The notes under the pieces: generated by a model
What the model saw: the letters and a program-made list of their open reading frames with translations, nothing else
Told to the model about the DNA's origin: nothing
Database searches by the model: none
Assembly (NCBI GenBank): GCA_035578175.1
Contig: JAQMRL010000014.1
Span: 19,358,895-19,422,894, forward strand
Direction of reading: 5' to 3'
DNA: 64,000 bases
From: Catonia carolina
Lineage: Eukaryota > Arthropoda > Insecta > Hemiptera > Achilidae
Program-made: the position numbers and the translations under genes
Shown here: in pieces, positions 1-10,504 of the stretch
Layout of the letters: every line of letters starts with the position of its first letter
How positions within the stretch are numbered: the stretch's first letter is position 1

Positions 1-1138
1 AAAAATCCAGGTCAGTTTGGCTTAAAAATACGGAAACTCACTCTTTCACGCTAAACTACGCTCTGTTGTTGTTTAGGTCATCAGCCAAAAGGCTGGTTTG
101 AATCTCTAAAGGTTTTACTAAATAAAATGAGAAATGAGGTTGTTTACCATTGCTTACCTCACTGAGTGGAAAAGTTCGCTTATCAGCATGCCGGGCCCTC
201 TGAAAAGTACAAATTTTCCACTCTGCAAATGACACTTTTACTTCATTCACAACAGGGTCTGGCTGTATAATGAAATTCATTACTTTCAGAAAAGAAAACT
301 CGGATTAGTGTCTTTGACTGCCTCTTTTGTTCCAAAATGATTCAGTCAATTAATTGGGTTGACCATGTCATAAGAAACAGAAATATTTTTTGTAGTCTTT
401 GAACTAACAGATTGAGTGTAAATAATTTAATACTCCACCTGTCTGTTATGGGCAAAGAAAACTAGGCTCTGTAGAGAAAAATACTTAAATAAAAGTTTTA
501 GATCTTTTAATTTCCTATAAATTTGATTATAGGCTATATACTTCTGTCGTAAAATGCATAAATCTTAAAAAAATCGATTTTTCACATGTTTTCGTGAGAA
601 AAATATAAAAAAATCGCCAATTACCGCTAAACTAAGCGTTACACAAATAAATGATTGAAATAAAAGTTGTAGGATTTTAAATTCTCTACAACTTTTATTA
701 TATACATTTTTGCGCTAAAATGCATATTTAAGTCGCAATTGTATAAAAAACAATTATTTTACGAGAAAACCACCTCTCCAATAATTTCAACAGATGTGGC
801 ACCTACCCTATCTTCTAGTGCATAAAAAATGTAGTAAATGTGCAGTTTTTGAGAAAATCGCAAAAAAGTGAAAAATGACACACATAACTACTAAGTCAGG
901 TTGATCGATTTTGATAAAATTGTTCATGTTGGGTCCTCTAGTGGTACCTAACTTAAATTTTAAGTTTCAAGTTCGAACGACGTTTCGTTCTTGAGATATT
1001 TTGTTCTCACACACTCATAGACCAAGCGCTAAAAACATGTTTTTTGGGGTCACGGAGTCTGAAATGTGTAGATCCGGTGAAACCATGATTTCGAAAAATC
1101 GACATGAAAACAATAATAGGAGACAAGAGAGAGTAAAA
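1..1138 (-). mobile_element. HX Helentron-like (HINE) copy, cut by window edge
   Basis: Minus-oriented copy of the HX family; the family structure is described in the 5365-6305 entry. The 3' end lies beyond the left window edge. The body shows the shared modules: the 'GCTAAACTA' blocks, the ATAAAAGTTGTAG hairpin at about 661-697, and the polynucleotide tracts. The 5' end near 1120-1138 has lost its hairpin. An SX retroposon splits it at 65-458. It is non-coding. Confidence 0.85.
65..458 (-). repeat. SX SINE-like retroposon, full length
   Basis: SX family. In sense orientation it starts GCCCATAACAGACAGGTGG and ends in CCTAAACAACAACAA, a short-repeat tail typical of LINE-mobilised SINEs. It inserted into HX with a 12-bp target duplication: AAACTACGCTCT at 53-64 and AAACTAGGCTCT at 459-470. 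No convincing tRNA box A is visible; a box-B-like GGTTCAAACC lies near the 3' end. The sense strand keeps an open frame of about 74 codons starting MNFIIQPDPVVNEVKVSF (complement of 56-280). That frame recurs in other copies but is probably a by-product of the conserved DNA. Confidence 0.88.
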
Positions 1139-1359
1139 TATATGATGTTTTGTACGAAGTGTTCCAGCATGTTTTCAAATTAACGTCAACTAAAATTCAG
1201 CCTTTCAGAGCAAAGTTTAAAAGAATTACTAAAAAATTGTTATTTTCATTCCCGATGGACGTTATGAGTTTAAGAAAATAAAAAGACCAAGCATTAAAAC
1301 GAGCCGTAACTGACATTTGTATGTTTTTTATTTGGTTGAGATTCTTCTTCTTGATGTGC

Positions 1360-2427
1360 CTATCCGTTACGAATGTTGGCGATCATCATGGCAATCTTCA
1401 TCTTGTCTGCAGCAACTCGGAAAAGCCGTACCGAAGTTGTATTGTACCAGACTCTGAGGTTCTTCAACCAGGATGTTCTTCTTCTACCTGGTCCCCGCTT
1501 TCCAAAAATTTTCCCCTGTAGAATGGCTTGCAGGAGGGCATATCTGGTTGCATTTCTCATAATGTGCCCGAAGTACTGTAGCTTTCGAGACTTGATAGTG
1601 GTCAGTACCTCCCGGTTCTTCCCCATTCTTCTGAGAACCTCTTCATTTGGTACTCGATCAGTCCAAGGGATCTTCAGTATTCTCCGGTACAGCCACATCT
1701 CAAACGCTTCCAATTTTTTGCACATATCCTCGTTCAGGGTCCACGATTCAGCACCATAAAACAGAACAGAGAATACATAGCATCGCACCATTCTCACTTT
1801 TATACCAAGAGAGAGGTAGTGGCTCTTGAAGAAGGCCCTCATCCGGTTAAAGGTGGATCTAGCCTTTCCAATGCGCGCTCGTATCTCCTGGTTGTTGGTC
1901 CATTCCTCATTTATAATGGTTCCAAGATAATTATAGTGCTTTACTCGTTCTACTGGTGTTTGGTTGACGTAGAGTTGACCTTCTGTTATCTTCTTCTTAC
2001 TAATTATCATGAGTTTAGTCTTCCTTACGTTTATGTTGAGTCCATATTGTTGACTGTAACATGTGATTTTGTTCATAAGGAATTGAAGGTCTTCTAAGTT
2101 GTCTGCAAATACAATGGTGTCATCTGCATACCTGATGTTGTTCAACCAGTGCCCATTTAGTAGGATGCCCTTCTCAATCTCGTGCAAAGCTTCGCCAAAT
2201 ATTCTCTCAGAGTACAAATTAAAGATTAGAGGAGATAAAATACAACCTTGCCTCACTCCACGCATGATTTTCACATATTCAGTCCGGTCACCTTCCATCC
2301 TCAGATTTGCGGTTTGGTTCCAGTAGAGGTTTCCAATTATTCTCAGATCTTTGTTATCAATTCCTGCTTCCCTTAGTATTTGCATCATCTTGGCATGCCG
2401 CACGCGAGATACACGGTTGAGATACAC
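1360..2427 (-). CDS. Non-LTR retrotransposon reverse transcriptase, RTE-like, 5'-truncated
   Basis: An open frame of about 355 codons encoding the palm and C-terminal part of a non-LTR reverse transcriptase. Visible motifs are GVRQGCILSP at residues 57-66, the catalytic RYADD at 99-103, and GLNINVRKTKLMI around 130-142. A C-terminal segment with PWTDRVPNEEVLRRMG, LQYFGHIMR and GKRGPGRRRTSW is typical of RTE/BovB-like LINEs. The endonuclease, the fingers and the first catalytic Asp (the expected AFD just before RVRHAKMM) are missing. The real coding start is therefore lost and the first Met is only the frame start. The 3' end is very short and closes in an AAG-type microsatellite (about 1341-1353 on the plus strand), an RTE hallmark. 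This is a dead-on-arrival 5' truncation with an unusually well preserved frame. Confidence 0.9.
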   Translation of the reverse strand: MYLNRVSRVRHAKMMQILREAGIDNKDLRIIGNLYWNQTANLRMEGDRTEYVKIMRGVRQGCILSPLIFNLYSERIFGEALHEIEKGILLNGHWLNNIRYADDTIVFADNLEDLQFLMNKITCYSQQYGLNINVRKTKLMIISKKKITEGQLYVNQTPVERVKHYNYLGTIINEEWTNNQEIRARIGKARSTFNRMRAFFKSHYLSLGIKVRMVRCYVFSVLFYGAESWTLNEDMCKKLEAFEMWLYRRILKIPWTDRVPNEEVLRRMGKNREVLTTIKSRKLQYFGHIMRNATRYALLQAILQGKIFGKRGPGRRRTSWLKNLRVWYNTTSVRLFRVAADKMKIAMMIANIRNG

Positions 2428-2468
2428 GGTTCTAAAAACGCAACTTCAATTTTCATTTAATGTACTAT

Positions 2469-2642
2469 ACACAGAGGTTACCGGTGTACTTTGATGGTTG
2501 GGGTTCAATTAACGAAACTTTTTTAGGAATGGTCGACCTGTATCTGTACGAGACTATACGTCATACTCATCATTTTCATCTCATTCTGAACTGAACAGAT
2601 TGCAACGTACACACATTAGAGATTTAAAAAAAAAATCTTAAG
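2469..2642 (+). repeat. tS2 SINE fragment (3' part)
   Basis: Matches the non-tRNA body and A-rich tail of the tS2 copy at 16322-16646 (CCGGTGTACTTTGATGG through GATTGCAACGTACACACATT). The tRNA-like head is absent. It abuts the truncated end of the reverse transcriptase remnant. Confidence 0.75.
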
Positions 2643-3438
2643 GTGAAAAACTTTTAAGTATGGCAATTTCAACCGGGAAAAACAAGAAACCAGTTCATTT
2701 AATTCACTACTGTTAAATTAGCAATTAGAAATACATATTAAATAGGAAACATACAAAAGAAAATAGTAATAAAAATTTACAAAAAAAACAAATAGAAATG
2801 AACACAAAAATGAGAATCAGGAAAAATTATTACACAAAGAAAAAATGTAAATTATTTTTATTATTGTTTTTTTTAAATATTTTTATTTAAAAACTAGATT
2901 TGTTTTGTAATTAATAACGAGTGCGCAAATTCAGCTAGCATATATTTGTAGTTAATTGCTATCAACTCCGACAAACAAACTGAACCTCGACTACAAAAAC
3001 AATAATCGATCTAGTCTGAAATGCTGTTCCTATATCTACGTCATACAAACAACCTGTTTCAAATGCCTGCACTTGTTTTGCTTACGTCACGACGCGATAG
3101 AATCAAAACTTACTAATCTGGTTAGTATAAATTGTGTTAATAACAACAAAACGCAACGTGACAAAAGGAAAAAATTAAAGCGAACTACAACAAATTCCTG
3201 GCGAATTTTAAATAAACAGCAGGTAACATTTTTATGAGATTTCCTGTAATTGATTTCCCCAAACGCATTTAATCTCCATCGCTCCTACATTGTAAAAGCC
3301 ACAAACTTGAGGTTTAGTAAAATATTTTTTGTTTTTAAGGGTTGGCTGAGTCACTCCATATTAAGGTTTTGCATTATATATATTAAAAAAAACCAGTAAA
3401 ACTACAACTATAATTTTTTTTAAATTAAACCATTTAGT
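2643..3438. other. AT-rich stretch without recognised gene
   Basis: Short A/T runs only. A 93-codon frame at 2956-3237 has no recognisable domain. I see nothing supportable. Confidence 0.5.
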
Positions 3439-3439
3439 G

Positions 3440-3955
3440 GGCAACACTCACACGACTTACTCTTGCCAATGTAAATACTGCCCAAATATAACCTAACACT
3501 AGTAATAAAAATTAGAAAAACTAAAAAATTACCTCAACAACATAACCTTATTTTAATCATGAGTGAATGATGCAAAATGAAAACCAACCTTAGTTTGGTT
3601 CAGTAAAACGGAAAATCACTCTTTCACGCTAAACTCGGCTCCGTAGAGCAAAATGTTTAAAATAAAAGTTATAAGGTTATACAGTAATTTCCTATAAATT
3701 TGATTTTATATGTAGGCCTATACACTTTTGTCGTAAAATCCATATCAAGGCCGAAATCTTAAAAAATACAATTTTTTACACATTTTCGTCAAAAAACAGA
3801 AAATCACAAATCACCGCTAAACATGATTAAAATAAGGTTATGTTTTTTGAAGATAGTTTTTTGTTTATAATTTTTATTACTAATGTTACGGTAATCTTGG
3901 TCAGTATTTACATTGGCAAGAGTAAATCGCGTGAGTGTTTCACACAAAATTGATT
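3440..3955. mobile_element. HX derivative with two 3' ends (palindromic form)
   Basis: From 3440 it reads as a minus-oriented HX 3' half (AACACTCACACGACTTACTC). At about 3825 it switches to a plus-oriented 3' terminus (ACATTGGCAAGAGTAAATCG ... GTGAGTGTTTCACAC). Both ends are therefore the HX 3' end, in opposite directions. It lacks the TG microsatellite and the 5' hairpin. Confidence 0.75.
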
Positions 3956-3992
3956 AATTTAAGAAAGATTTATAGCTGCAGATTTACTGGTG

Positions 3993-4920
3993 TATGCAAA
4001 ATATCTCAAGAAAGGAACATTGTACGAAGTTGAAATTTAAATAAGATACCAGTAGAAGACCCGACACGAACATGTTCATTAAAATCGGTCAACCGGAAGT
4101 AGTAGTTTATTCGTGTCATTTTTCACTTTTTGCTATTTTCTCAAAAACGACCCTACGATTTTTTTTAAAAATCGCTTTATTTACTACATTTTTTTAACCT
4201 TTACATGATAAAGTCGGCTGAAATTCTTGGGAAGAATGTTCTTTCGCAGAATAAAATTGTTTTTTTTAAGATGGGGGTCTTAATATGCATTTTAGGGCAA
4301 AAGCGTCTATAATCAAAGTTGTTGTATAAAATTTAAAAACCTGCAACTTTTAATTCAAACATTTCGTTGAATAACGTTCAGTTAAGCAGTAATTTTTAAT
4401 TTTGTTGTTCTTTTCATGAAAATCTGTAAAAAAAAATCGAATTTTTTTAAGACTTCAGCCTAACGACAAAAGTGTATAATCAAACTTATAAAAAATTAAA
4501 TCTAAAACTTTTGTTTTATGCATTTTTCTCTTCAGAGCCTAGTTTAGCGTGAAAGAGTGATTTTCCGTATTATTAATACTTTTTTTACGTCCAACTGTTC
4601 TGAAATTACTGCTAATGCAGACGGATGAAATGATTTTTTTGTAACGTATGAAAAGATGCCGTGCCTGAATGGGATTTGAACCGAAGACCGCATGATGAGA
4701 GGCGAGCACGTTACCAACTACGCCAATGCGGCGCCGGCGTTATTTAATCAAAGGTTAATTTTCATTTTGCATAATTCACTCGTGATTAAAATAAAAATTA
4801 TGATTTTCGAAATAGTTTTTTATTTATTTCTAATGTAGCCCTATTATTACTAATACTAGATTATATTATTATTTTCACTGGCAAGATAATATCGTGTCAA
4901 GTGTTTCACACCAGATTTTT
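3993..4920 (+). mobile_element. HX copy, 5'-truncated
   Basis: Begins inside the family just after the position of the TG repeat (ATCTCAAGAAAGGAAC) and runs to the 3' stem-loop near 4885-4916. A tS1 retroposon interrupts it at about 4579-4738. Confidence 0.82.
4579..4738 (-). repeat. tS1 tRNA-derived SINE
   Basis: Minus-oriented tS1. On the sense strand it carries a tRNA-like head (GCGTAGTTGGTAACGTGCTC, then a box-B equivalent GGTTCAAATCCC), followed by a tRNA-unrelated body and a T-run on this strand as the poly-A tail. It is flanked by imperfect duplicates of the HX target (GTATTATTAAT / GTTATTTAAT). Confidence 0.82.
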
Positions 4921-5364
4921 GGTTTCAAATAGTGAAGAGTACATGGAGATTCTATTCACATCCGGGTATTATAAAATATTACCTAATGAGAATACATTTT
5001 TCATTACGTAGATTCAGAGCTTGAAACAATTGAAAAAATAATGCAAAGTACACGTCAATTTACAAAGCGATTAGAAAAAAAAATAACTGAAATAATATAA
5101 ATATTAGAAAATATGAGAATAATTGAGTAAATAATTTATAATTGTAAATGACCTCGAAGAAGAGTGTTCACAACACTTACCTTTGTATTAACAACAGATA
5201 AGTAGTCGATTAAAGGCAATTTAAAAACGCCTATCACATGAGAAAAAGCCATCAACAGCGTTCATCACCGCAAGCATCATTAATGTCCAACCATCTCAAC
5301 TGGGTGTCGCAAAAGTAGCTATAGGAAAAATTATGCATGCACTAATACCGGGTGACGCATTTAT
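4921..5364. other. AT-rich unassigned stretch
   Basis: Non-repetitive within this window, with no domain-bearing frame. The only structure is AT-rich runs. Confidence 0.45.
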
Positions 5365-6305
5365 CACTTTCTCTTGCCTATATGAATGTGTGGGAAGGAA
5401 AGTATTGTTTTCATGTCGATTTTTCGAAATCGAGTTTTCACCGGATCTATACGTTTTCAGACGCCCTGAACCCAAAAAACATGTTTTTAGCGATTGGTCT
5501 GTGTGTGTGTGTGTGTGTGTGTGTGAACAGAATATCTCAAGAACGGAACAACGTACGAACTTGAAACTTAAGTTGCATACCACTACCGAACCCGACACGA
5601 ACATTTTCATCAAAATCGGTCAACCGGAAGTAGTTGTTTATTCGTATAATTTTTCACTTTTTTGCGATTTTCTCAGAAACTGGTCCTACGATTTTTTTAA
5701 AAATCGCCTGGTTTACTCAATTTTTAATTCTCTACAAGATAGGGTAGGCGTCATGTTTGCTGAAATTCTTGGTGAGGCTGTTTTCACGTAAAAACATAGT
5801 TTTTTTAAGATTACAGCTTTAATATGCAATTTAGCGCAAAAACGTATTTAATAAAAGTTGTAGAGAATTAAAAATCCTACAACTTTTATTTCAAACATTT
5901 TTTTGTGCAACGCTTAGTTTAGCAGTAATTAGCGATTTTCTGATTTTTTTTTCTCACGAAAACGTGTGAAAAATCGGTTTTTTTTAAGATTTCGGCCTTA
6001 GAATGCATTTTACGACAAAAGTGTATATAATAAATTTTATAGGAAATAAAACGATTTACAACTTTTATTTAACGCATTTTTCTCTTTAGAGCCTAGTTTA
6101 GCGTGAAAGAGTGATTTTCCGTGTTTTTGTAAGCCGAACTGAGGTTGATTTTCATTTTGCGTCTTTCACTCATGATTAAAATTAGGTTATGTTTATTGAG
6201 GTTAGTTTTTTGTTTATTTCTTATGTTTCATTACTAATGCTAGGTTTATTGTTAATTATTTGCACTGGCAAGAGAAAGTTGTGTGAGTGTTTCACACCAG
6301 ATTTT
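5365..6305 (+). mobile_element. HX Helentron-like (HINE) element, full length; family description
   Basis: Non-autonomous element of about 940 bp. In order it has: a 5' subterminal repeat ACTTTCTCTTGCC; a short hairpin zone (CCTATAT..ATATAGG in better copies); a TG microsatellite at about 5501-5525; a block containing ATCGGTCAACCGGAAGTAGT; two diverged tandem modules, each with a TAAAAGTTGTAG region and a GCTAAACTA or TAGTTTAGC block; the 3' inverted repeat GGCAAGAGAAAGT; and, outside it, the stem-loop GTGTGAGTGTTTCACAC, ending CCAGATTTT. Subterminal (not terminal) inverted repeats, an internal microsatellite, a 3' stem-loop and T-flanked insertion without target duplication are known features of Helentron-associated elements (DINE-1/HINE). 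No Rep/helicase gene lies in the window, so the assignment is by structure only. Frames of up to about 150 codons through the TG repeat (Val/Cys runs) are artefacts. Confidence 0.85.
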
Positions 6306-6410
6306 CACTTTCCTAATGCAACGACTATCGGTTTCATAATTGAATTAATCATTTTAGAAATCTCGTAAATCAAAAAAGAAAATTTTGACATTTATGTTGT
6401 TCCTAAACAA

Positions 6411-7134
6411 AAAACTGGCGTGAAATAATCACACGACTTTCTCTTGCCAATTCAAATAATGAACAATATAACCTAACATTAGTACTAAAACACTAGAAAC
6501 AAAATGAAAATCAACCTCAGTTTGGCTTAAAAATACGGAAAATCACTCTTTCACGGTAAACTAGGCTTCGGTTGAGAAAAATGCTCTAAATAAAAGTTAT
6601 AGATCTTTTAATTTACTAAAAATTTGATTATATGCACTTTTGTCGTAAAATGCATACTATGGCTGAAATATTAAAAAATATGTTTTTTACACGTTTTCGT
6701 GAGAAAAAACTGAAAACCGCTAATTACCGCTAAACTAAGCGTTATACAAAAAAAAGGTTTAAATAAAAGTTGTAGGATTTTTAATTCTCTACAACTTTTA
6801 TTACATACATTTTTGCGCTAAAATGCAAAGGTATTAAAGCCGCAATTTAAAAAAAAAACAATTTTTTTCTAGAAACAGCCTCCCTAAGAATTCTAGAAGA
6901 CATGACGCCCACCCTGTCTTGTAGAGCATAAAATATTTATTGAAGCGAATTTTAAAAAAATGGTAGGAGCCGCGTTTGAGAAAATCGCAAAAAAGTGAAA
7001 AATGACACGAATAAAATTCTACTACTTCCGGTTGACCGATTTTGATGAAAATGTTCCTGGCGGGTCCTCTAGTGGTATTTAACTTAAGTTTTAAGATTCA
7101 AGTTAGTATGATGTTCCGTTCTTGACATATTCTG

Positions 7135-7165
<31 letters not shown>

Positions 7166-7210
7166 CAATCGCTAAAAATATGTTTTTTTGGGTTCAGGGA
7201 GTCTGAAAAC
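6411..7210 (-). mobile_element. HX copy
   Basis: Minus-oriented, from the 3' end (AATCACACGACTTTCTCTTG) through a CT/CA microsatellite at 7133-7163 to the GGGTTCAGGGAGTCTGAAAA block. It ends where an SX fragment begins, so its 5' end was removed. Confidence 0.85.
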
Positions 7211-7546
7211 GTGGCTGGTTCGAACCTCTAGAGGTTTATACGTAAAACGAGGAGTGAAGTGGTTTACCCAAGGCTTCCTTTATCGAGTGGAAAAGTATGC
7301 TTATCAACATGCCACGCCCTCTGAAAAGCATATACTTTCCACCCTACGAATGACAGACACCTTGATTTAATTCACTATAGGGTCTGGCTGTATAATGAAC
7401 TTCATTATTCTCAGAAGAGATAACTCCCGACTAGTACATTTTACACCTCTACCTCTTCTGTTCTTAAATAGTTCAGTCATCAAATTGGCTGACCAAATGA
7501 ATAAGAAACACATCTATTTTTTGTAGCTCTGGAATAGCAGATCCGA
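7211..7546 (-). repeat. SX retroposon, truncated
   Basis: Diverged SX lacking both the AAC tail junction and the outer GCCCATAACAG end. It is wedged between two HX copies of opposite orientation and joins the next one through a perfect hairpin. Confidence 0.82.
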
Positions 7547-7580
7547 GTTTCTACGAAATCGAGAACGATTTCGTAGAAAC
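7547..7580. repeat. Perfect 15-bp hairpin at SX/HX junction
   Basis: Arms GTTTCTACGAAATCG and CGATTTCGTAGAAAC around the loop AGAA. It replaces the usual first bases of the HX element that follows. Confidence 0.9.
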
Positions 7581-7690
7581 TTGCCTATATGAATATATAG
7601 GAAAAGTATTGTTTTCATGTCGATTTTTCACCGGATCTATACATTTTCAGACCCCCTGAAACCAAAAAACATGTTTTTACCGATTGGTCT

Positions 7691-7735
<45 letters not shown>

Positions 7736-8507
7736 CGTGTACAAAATATCTTAAGAACGGAACATCATACGAACTTGAAACTTAAGTTACATACCACTAC
7801 CGGACCCGACACGAACATTTTCATCAAAATCGGTCAACCGGAAGTAGTAGTTTATTCGTAGAATTTTTCACTTTTTTGCGATTTTCTCAAAAACTGGTCC
7901 TACGTTTTTTTAAAAAATCGCCTAAACTTTTTATGCTCTACAAGATAGGGTAGGCGCCATTTTGGCTGAAATTCTTGGTAAGGGTGTTTTCACGTAAAAC
8001 CTTTGTTGTTTTAAGATTACGGCTTTAATATTCATTTCAGCGCAAAAGTGTATATAATAAAAGTTGTAGATAATTTTAAATCCTACAACTTTTATTTCAA
8101 ACTTTTTTTGTATAACGCTTAGTTTAGCGGTAATTAGCGATTTTCTGTTTTTTCTCACGAAAACGTGTGAAAAATCGATTTTTTTTTTAATATTTCGGCT
8201 TTAGTACTACGCATTTTACGACAAAAGTGTATATAATAAAATTTATAGAAAATTAAGAGATCTACAACTTTTATTTAGATAATTTTTCTCTACAGAGCCT
8301 AGTTTAGCGTGAAATTGTGATTTTCCGTTTTTTTTAAGCCAAACTGAGTTCGATTTTCATTTTGCGTCATTCACTCGTGATTAAAATAAGGTTATGTTTT
8401 TGAGGTTAGTTTTTTTTTGTTTATTTTTAATATTTTATTACTAATGTTAGGTTTTTTGTTAATTATTTGCATTGGCAAGAGAAAGTTGTGTGAGTGTTTC
8501 ACACCAG
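7579..8507 (+). mobile_element. HX copy, nearly full length
   Basis: Contains the 5' hairpin CCTATATGAATATATAGG, a TG/CG microsatellite at about 7690-7740, both internal modules, GGCAAGAGAAAGT, and the 3' stem-loop GTGTGAGTGTTTCACAC. Only the extreme 5' ACTTTCTC is missing, displaced by the adjoining hairpin. Confidence 0.87.
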
Positions 8508-8568
8508 TTATTTTTTTAAATATTTAAATAAATGATAATTAATAGAGAATTTTATATTTGAATACCCC

Positions 8569-9243
8569 TTAACCCTAGAACCGGCAATCGTCGATTTTGA
8601 GACGATGTTACCGCTTCTTGAACCGGTCGCGTCGCAAAATCGGATTTGCTTCATAGCATTGCAATGTGTCGTCGTTTTAGTTTTAATTGTATCTACAGAC
8701 AGCGTTGCTGTTTTGTACAATAGTTCAGTAATGTATAAAGTAAATTTTTACTTATAATACCTACAATAGTTTTAAGTTGCATATTCTGCTAGTGTTTCTC
8801 TGTTGAAACCACGCTGACCTAGAGCTGAATTCGGTTATTTCTTGGGTTACATGATGTGTTTTTGTATATATTTTCTTCAGTTTTGAACATAGATTAGTTT
8901 TTTGTTTTATTTTGAAATAAACATATAAGTTATAACTAAATTATACGATTCGTATTCAATGAATTTTGAAAGTAGAGCATAAGAAATTTTCAAACAGTAG
9001 TATCATCTGAAATTTTAGAAAAATATTTGTCTAAAAATTATTTTCAAATAGTTTCAGCATTCCTTACGGTCACATTAAAATTTCAAAAATATGTTTATTC
9101 TATTTTCCTAATTTTTCTTGGTATTTTGATGTCACATGACAAGGTTTATGATCAATAGCAAATTTTTAATGATTTCTTTACGGTTCGGTGACTAGAAATT
9201 CTCTGCTGGTCTAGAAAAATGTTATTGCCGGCTGTAGGGTTAA
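8569..9243. mobile_element. piggyBac-like non-autonomous element
   Basis: Flanked by TTAA on both sides, with inverted ends TTAACCCTAGAACCGGCAAT and ATTGCCGGCTGTAGGGTTAA. TTAA targets and ends starting CCC are characteristic of piggyBac-type DNA transposons. It has no transposase-like frame, so it would be mobilised in trans. Its right TTAA (9240-9243) is also the left TTAA of the next element. Confidence 0.8.
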
Positions 9244-9374
9244 CCCTTTATAGGGCAGTACTACGGGGAAAAATATACATGTTGTAAAATGTTAAATTCT
9301 GTTTTATAGGGACTTGAATAATATATATCTAGTGCCCCAACAGTAAGATATTTCTTTTTTTTATGTCAAGCTGT

Positions 9375-9390
9375 GGTAAGTATACTTACC
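9375..9390. repeat. 16-bp palindrome, repeated at 10168-10183
   Basis: GGTAAGTATACTTACC is its own reverse complement and occurs near both ends of the piggyBac-like element. A binding-site role is only a guess. Confidence 0.8.
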
Positions 9391-9443
9391 AAAGAATGTA
9401 TATTGAAATGGGAATCACATAATATTTAGTGGTAAGAATGCTT

Positions 9444-9847
9444 TGTTGTTGTTGTTTAGGTCATCAGCCAAAAGGCTGGTTTGAACCTGTAGAGGTTTTA
9501 CTCAGTAAAACGAGGAGTGAGGTGGTTTACCATTGCCTTCCTCACTGAGTGGAAAAGTACGCTTATCAGCATACCGGGCCCTCTGAAAAGCATATATTTT
9601 CCACTCTGTAAATGACACCTTCACTTCATTCACCACAGGGTCTGGCTGTATAATGAAATTCATTACTTTCAGAGGAGATAACTCTGACTAGTGTCTTTTA
9701 CACCTCTACCTCTTCTGTTCTTAAATGATTCAGTCATTTAATTGGCTGACCATTTATAATAAGAAACAGAACTATTTATTTTAGCCCTGCACTGAACAGA
9801 TTGAGTGTAAATAATTTGACACTCCACCTGTCAGTTATGGGCAATAA
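9444..9847 (-). repeat. SX retroposon, full length
   Basis: Runs from the tail (GTTGTTGTTGTTTAGG) to the GGGCAATAAA end. It is flanked by AGAATGCTT and AAAATGCTT as target duplications, inside a piggyBac-like element. Confidence 0.88.
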
Positions 9848-10203
9848 AAATGCTTATTAAAACAATTTGTAGCCCTATATAAAAGAAAAATGTGTCGAAT
9901 AACTTATCTTAACTTTATATTAGCATGAATGCTTCCTTTCCCGTAAAAAACTGGATTTTCTAAGCACTTAACAAAAGTAACAACAAAACAACATGGTAGC
10001 GTACGAATCCTTACCACATTCGTGCAACTCACAAAGCAAATTGTCACTGCGCACTAATTTCAATATGTGAATAGTCTACTTACCAGAGAACATCTATAAC
10101 ACCATAAAATGCCAATAGGGTTCAACTGCATGGCTTATTCTTAAAAATAATCCACCTTATTTCCAGTGGTAAGTATACTTACCACAGACCTATAAAGGGT
10201 TAA

Positions 10204-10502
10204 CTGGTAAACCAAAAACTTTTTTCAAAAACCACACAGCTACATTTTAACTTTAGTTCCGAATTCCTGAAATAAAATTTAGTCCCTTTAAAATCAACCC
10301 AATCATTTCCATACTGAGTAGTTTTGGATAGTGTCTGGATAATTCAGTTATCCATAATACGAAATCAATTATACCTTACGAAGCAACATTCGACAATCAT
10401 TAAAACAGGTTGACTCCCATGAGTCACTTATACGTCTCTCACCAGATCTGTAAAATTTTCTTTTAAAAGACTAATCCATCACTCACGTAATAGTATTTTT
10501 AA
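10204..10502. other. Unassigned stretch
   Basis: No gene, repeat or strong structure recognised. Confidence 0.4.
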
Positions 10503-10504
10503 TA

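Larger units (their letters stand above)
9240..10203. mobile_element. Second piggyBac-like element, sharing a TTAA
   Basis: Ends are TTAACCCTTTATAGGG and CCTATAAAGGGTTAA. It contains an SX insertion at 9444-9847 and two copies of the 16-bp palindrome GGTAAGTATACTTACC (9375-9390 and 10168-10183). No transposase frame is visible. Without SX it would be about 550 bp. Confidence 0.8.

Noticed and set aside
1360..2427. Host gene encoding a reverse-transcriptase-like protein
   Set aside because: The frame matches LINE ORFs, is 5'-truncated, lacks the first catalytic Asp and ends with an RTE-type microsatellite tail.
3440..3955. Classifying all HX copies as ordinary TIR MITEs
   Set aside because: In standard copies the 13-bp inverted repeats are subterminal, the stem-loop is outside one end only, and one clear insertion has no target duplication.
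5333..5791. 152-codon frame with Val/Cys repeats, and similar frames at 13245-13499, 33569-33769 and 35684-36124
   Set aside because: They are translations of TG/CA microsatellites inside HX copies; no conserved domain, and frames change between copies.
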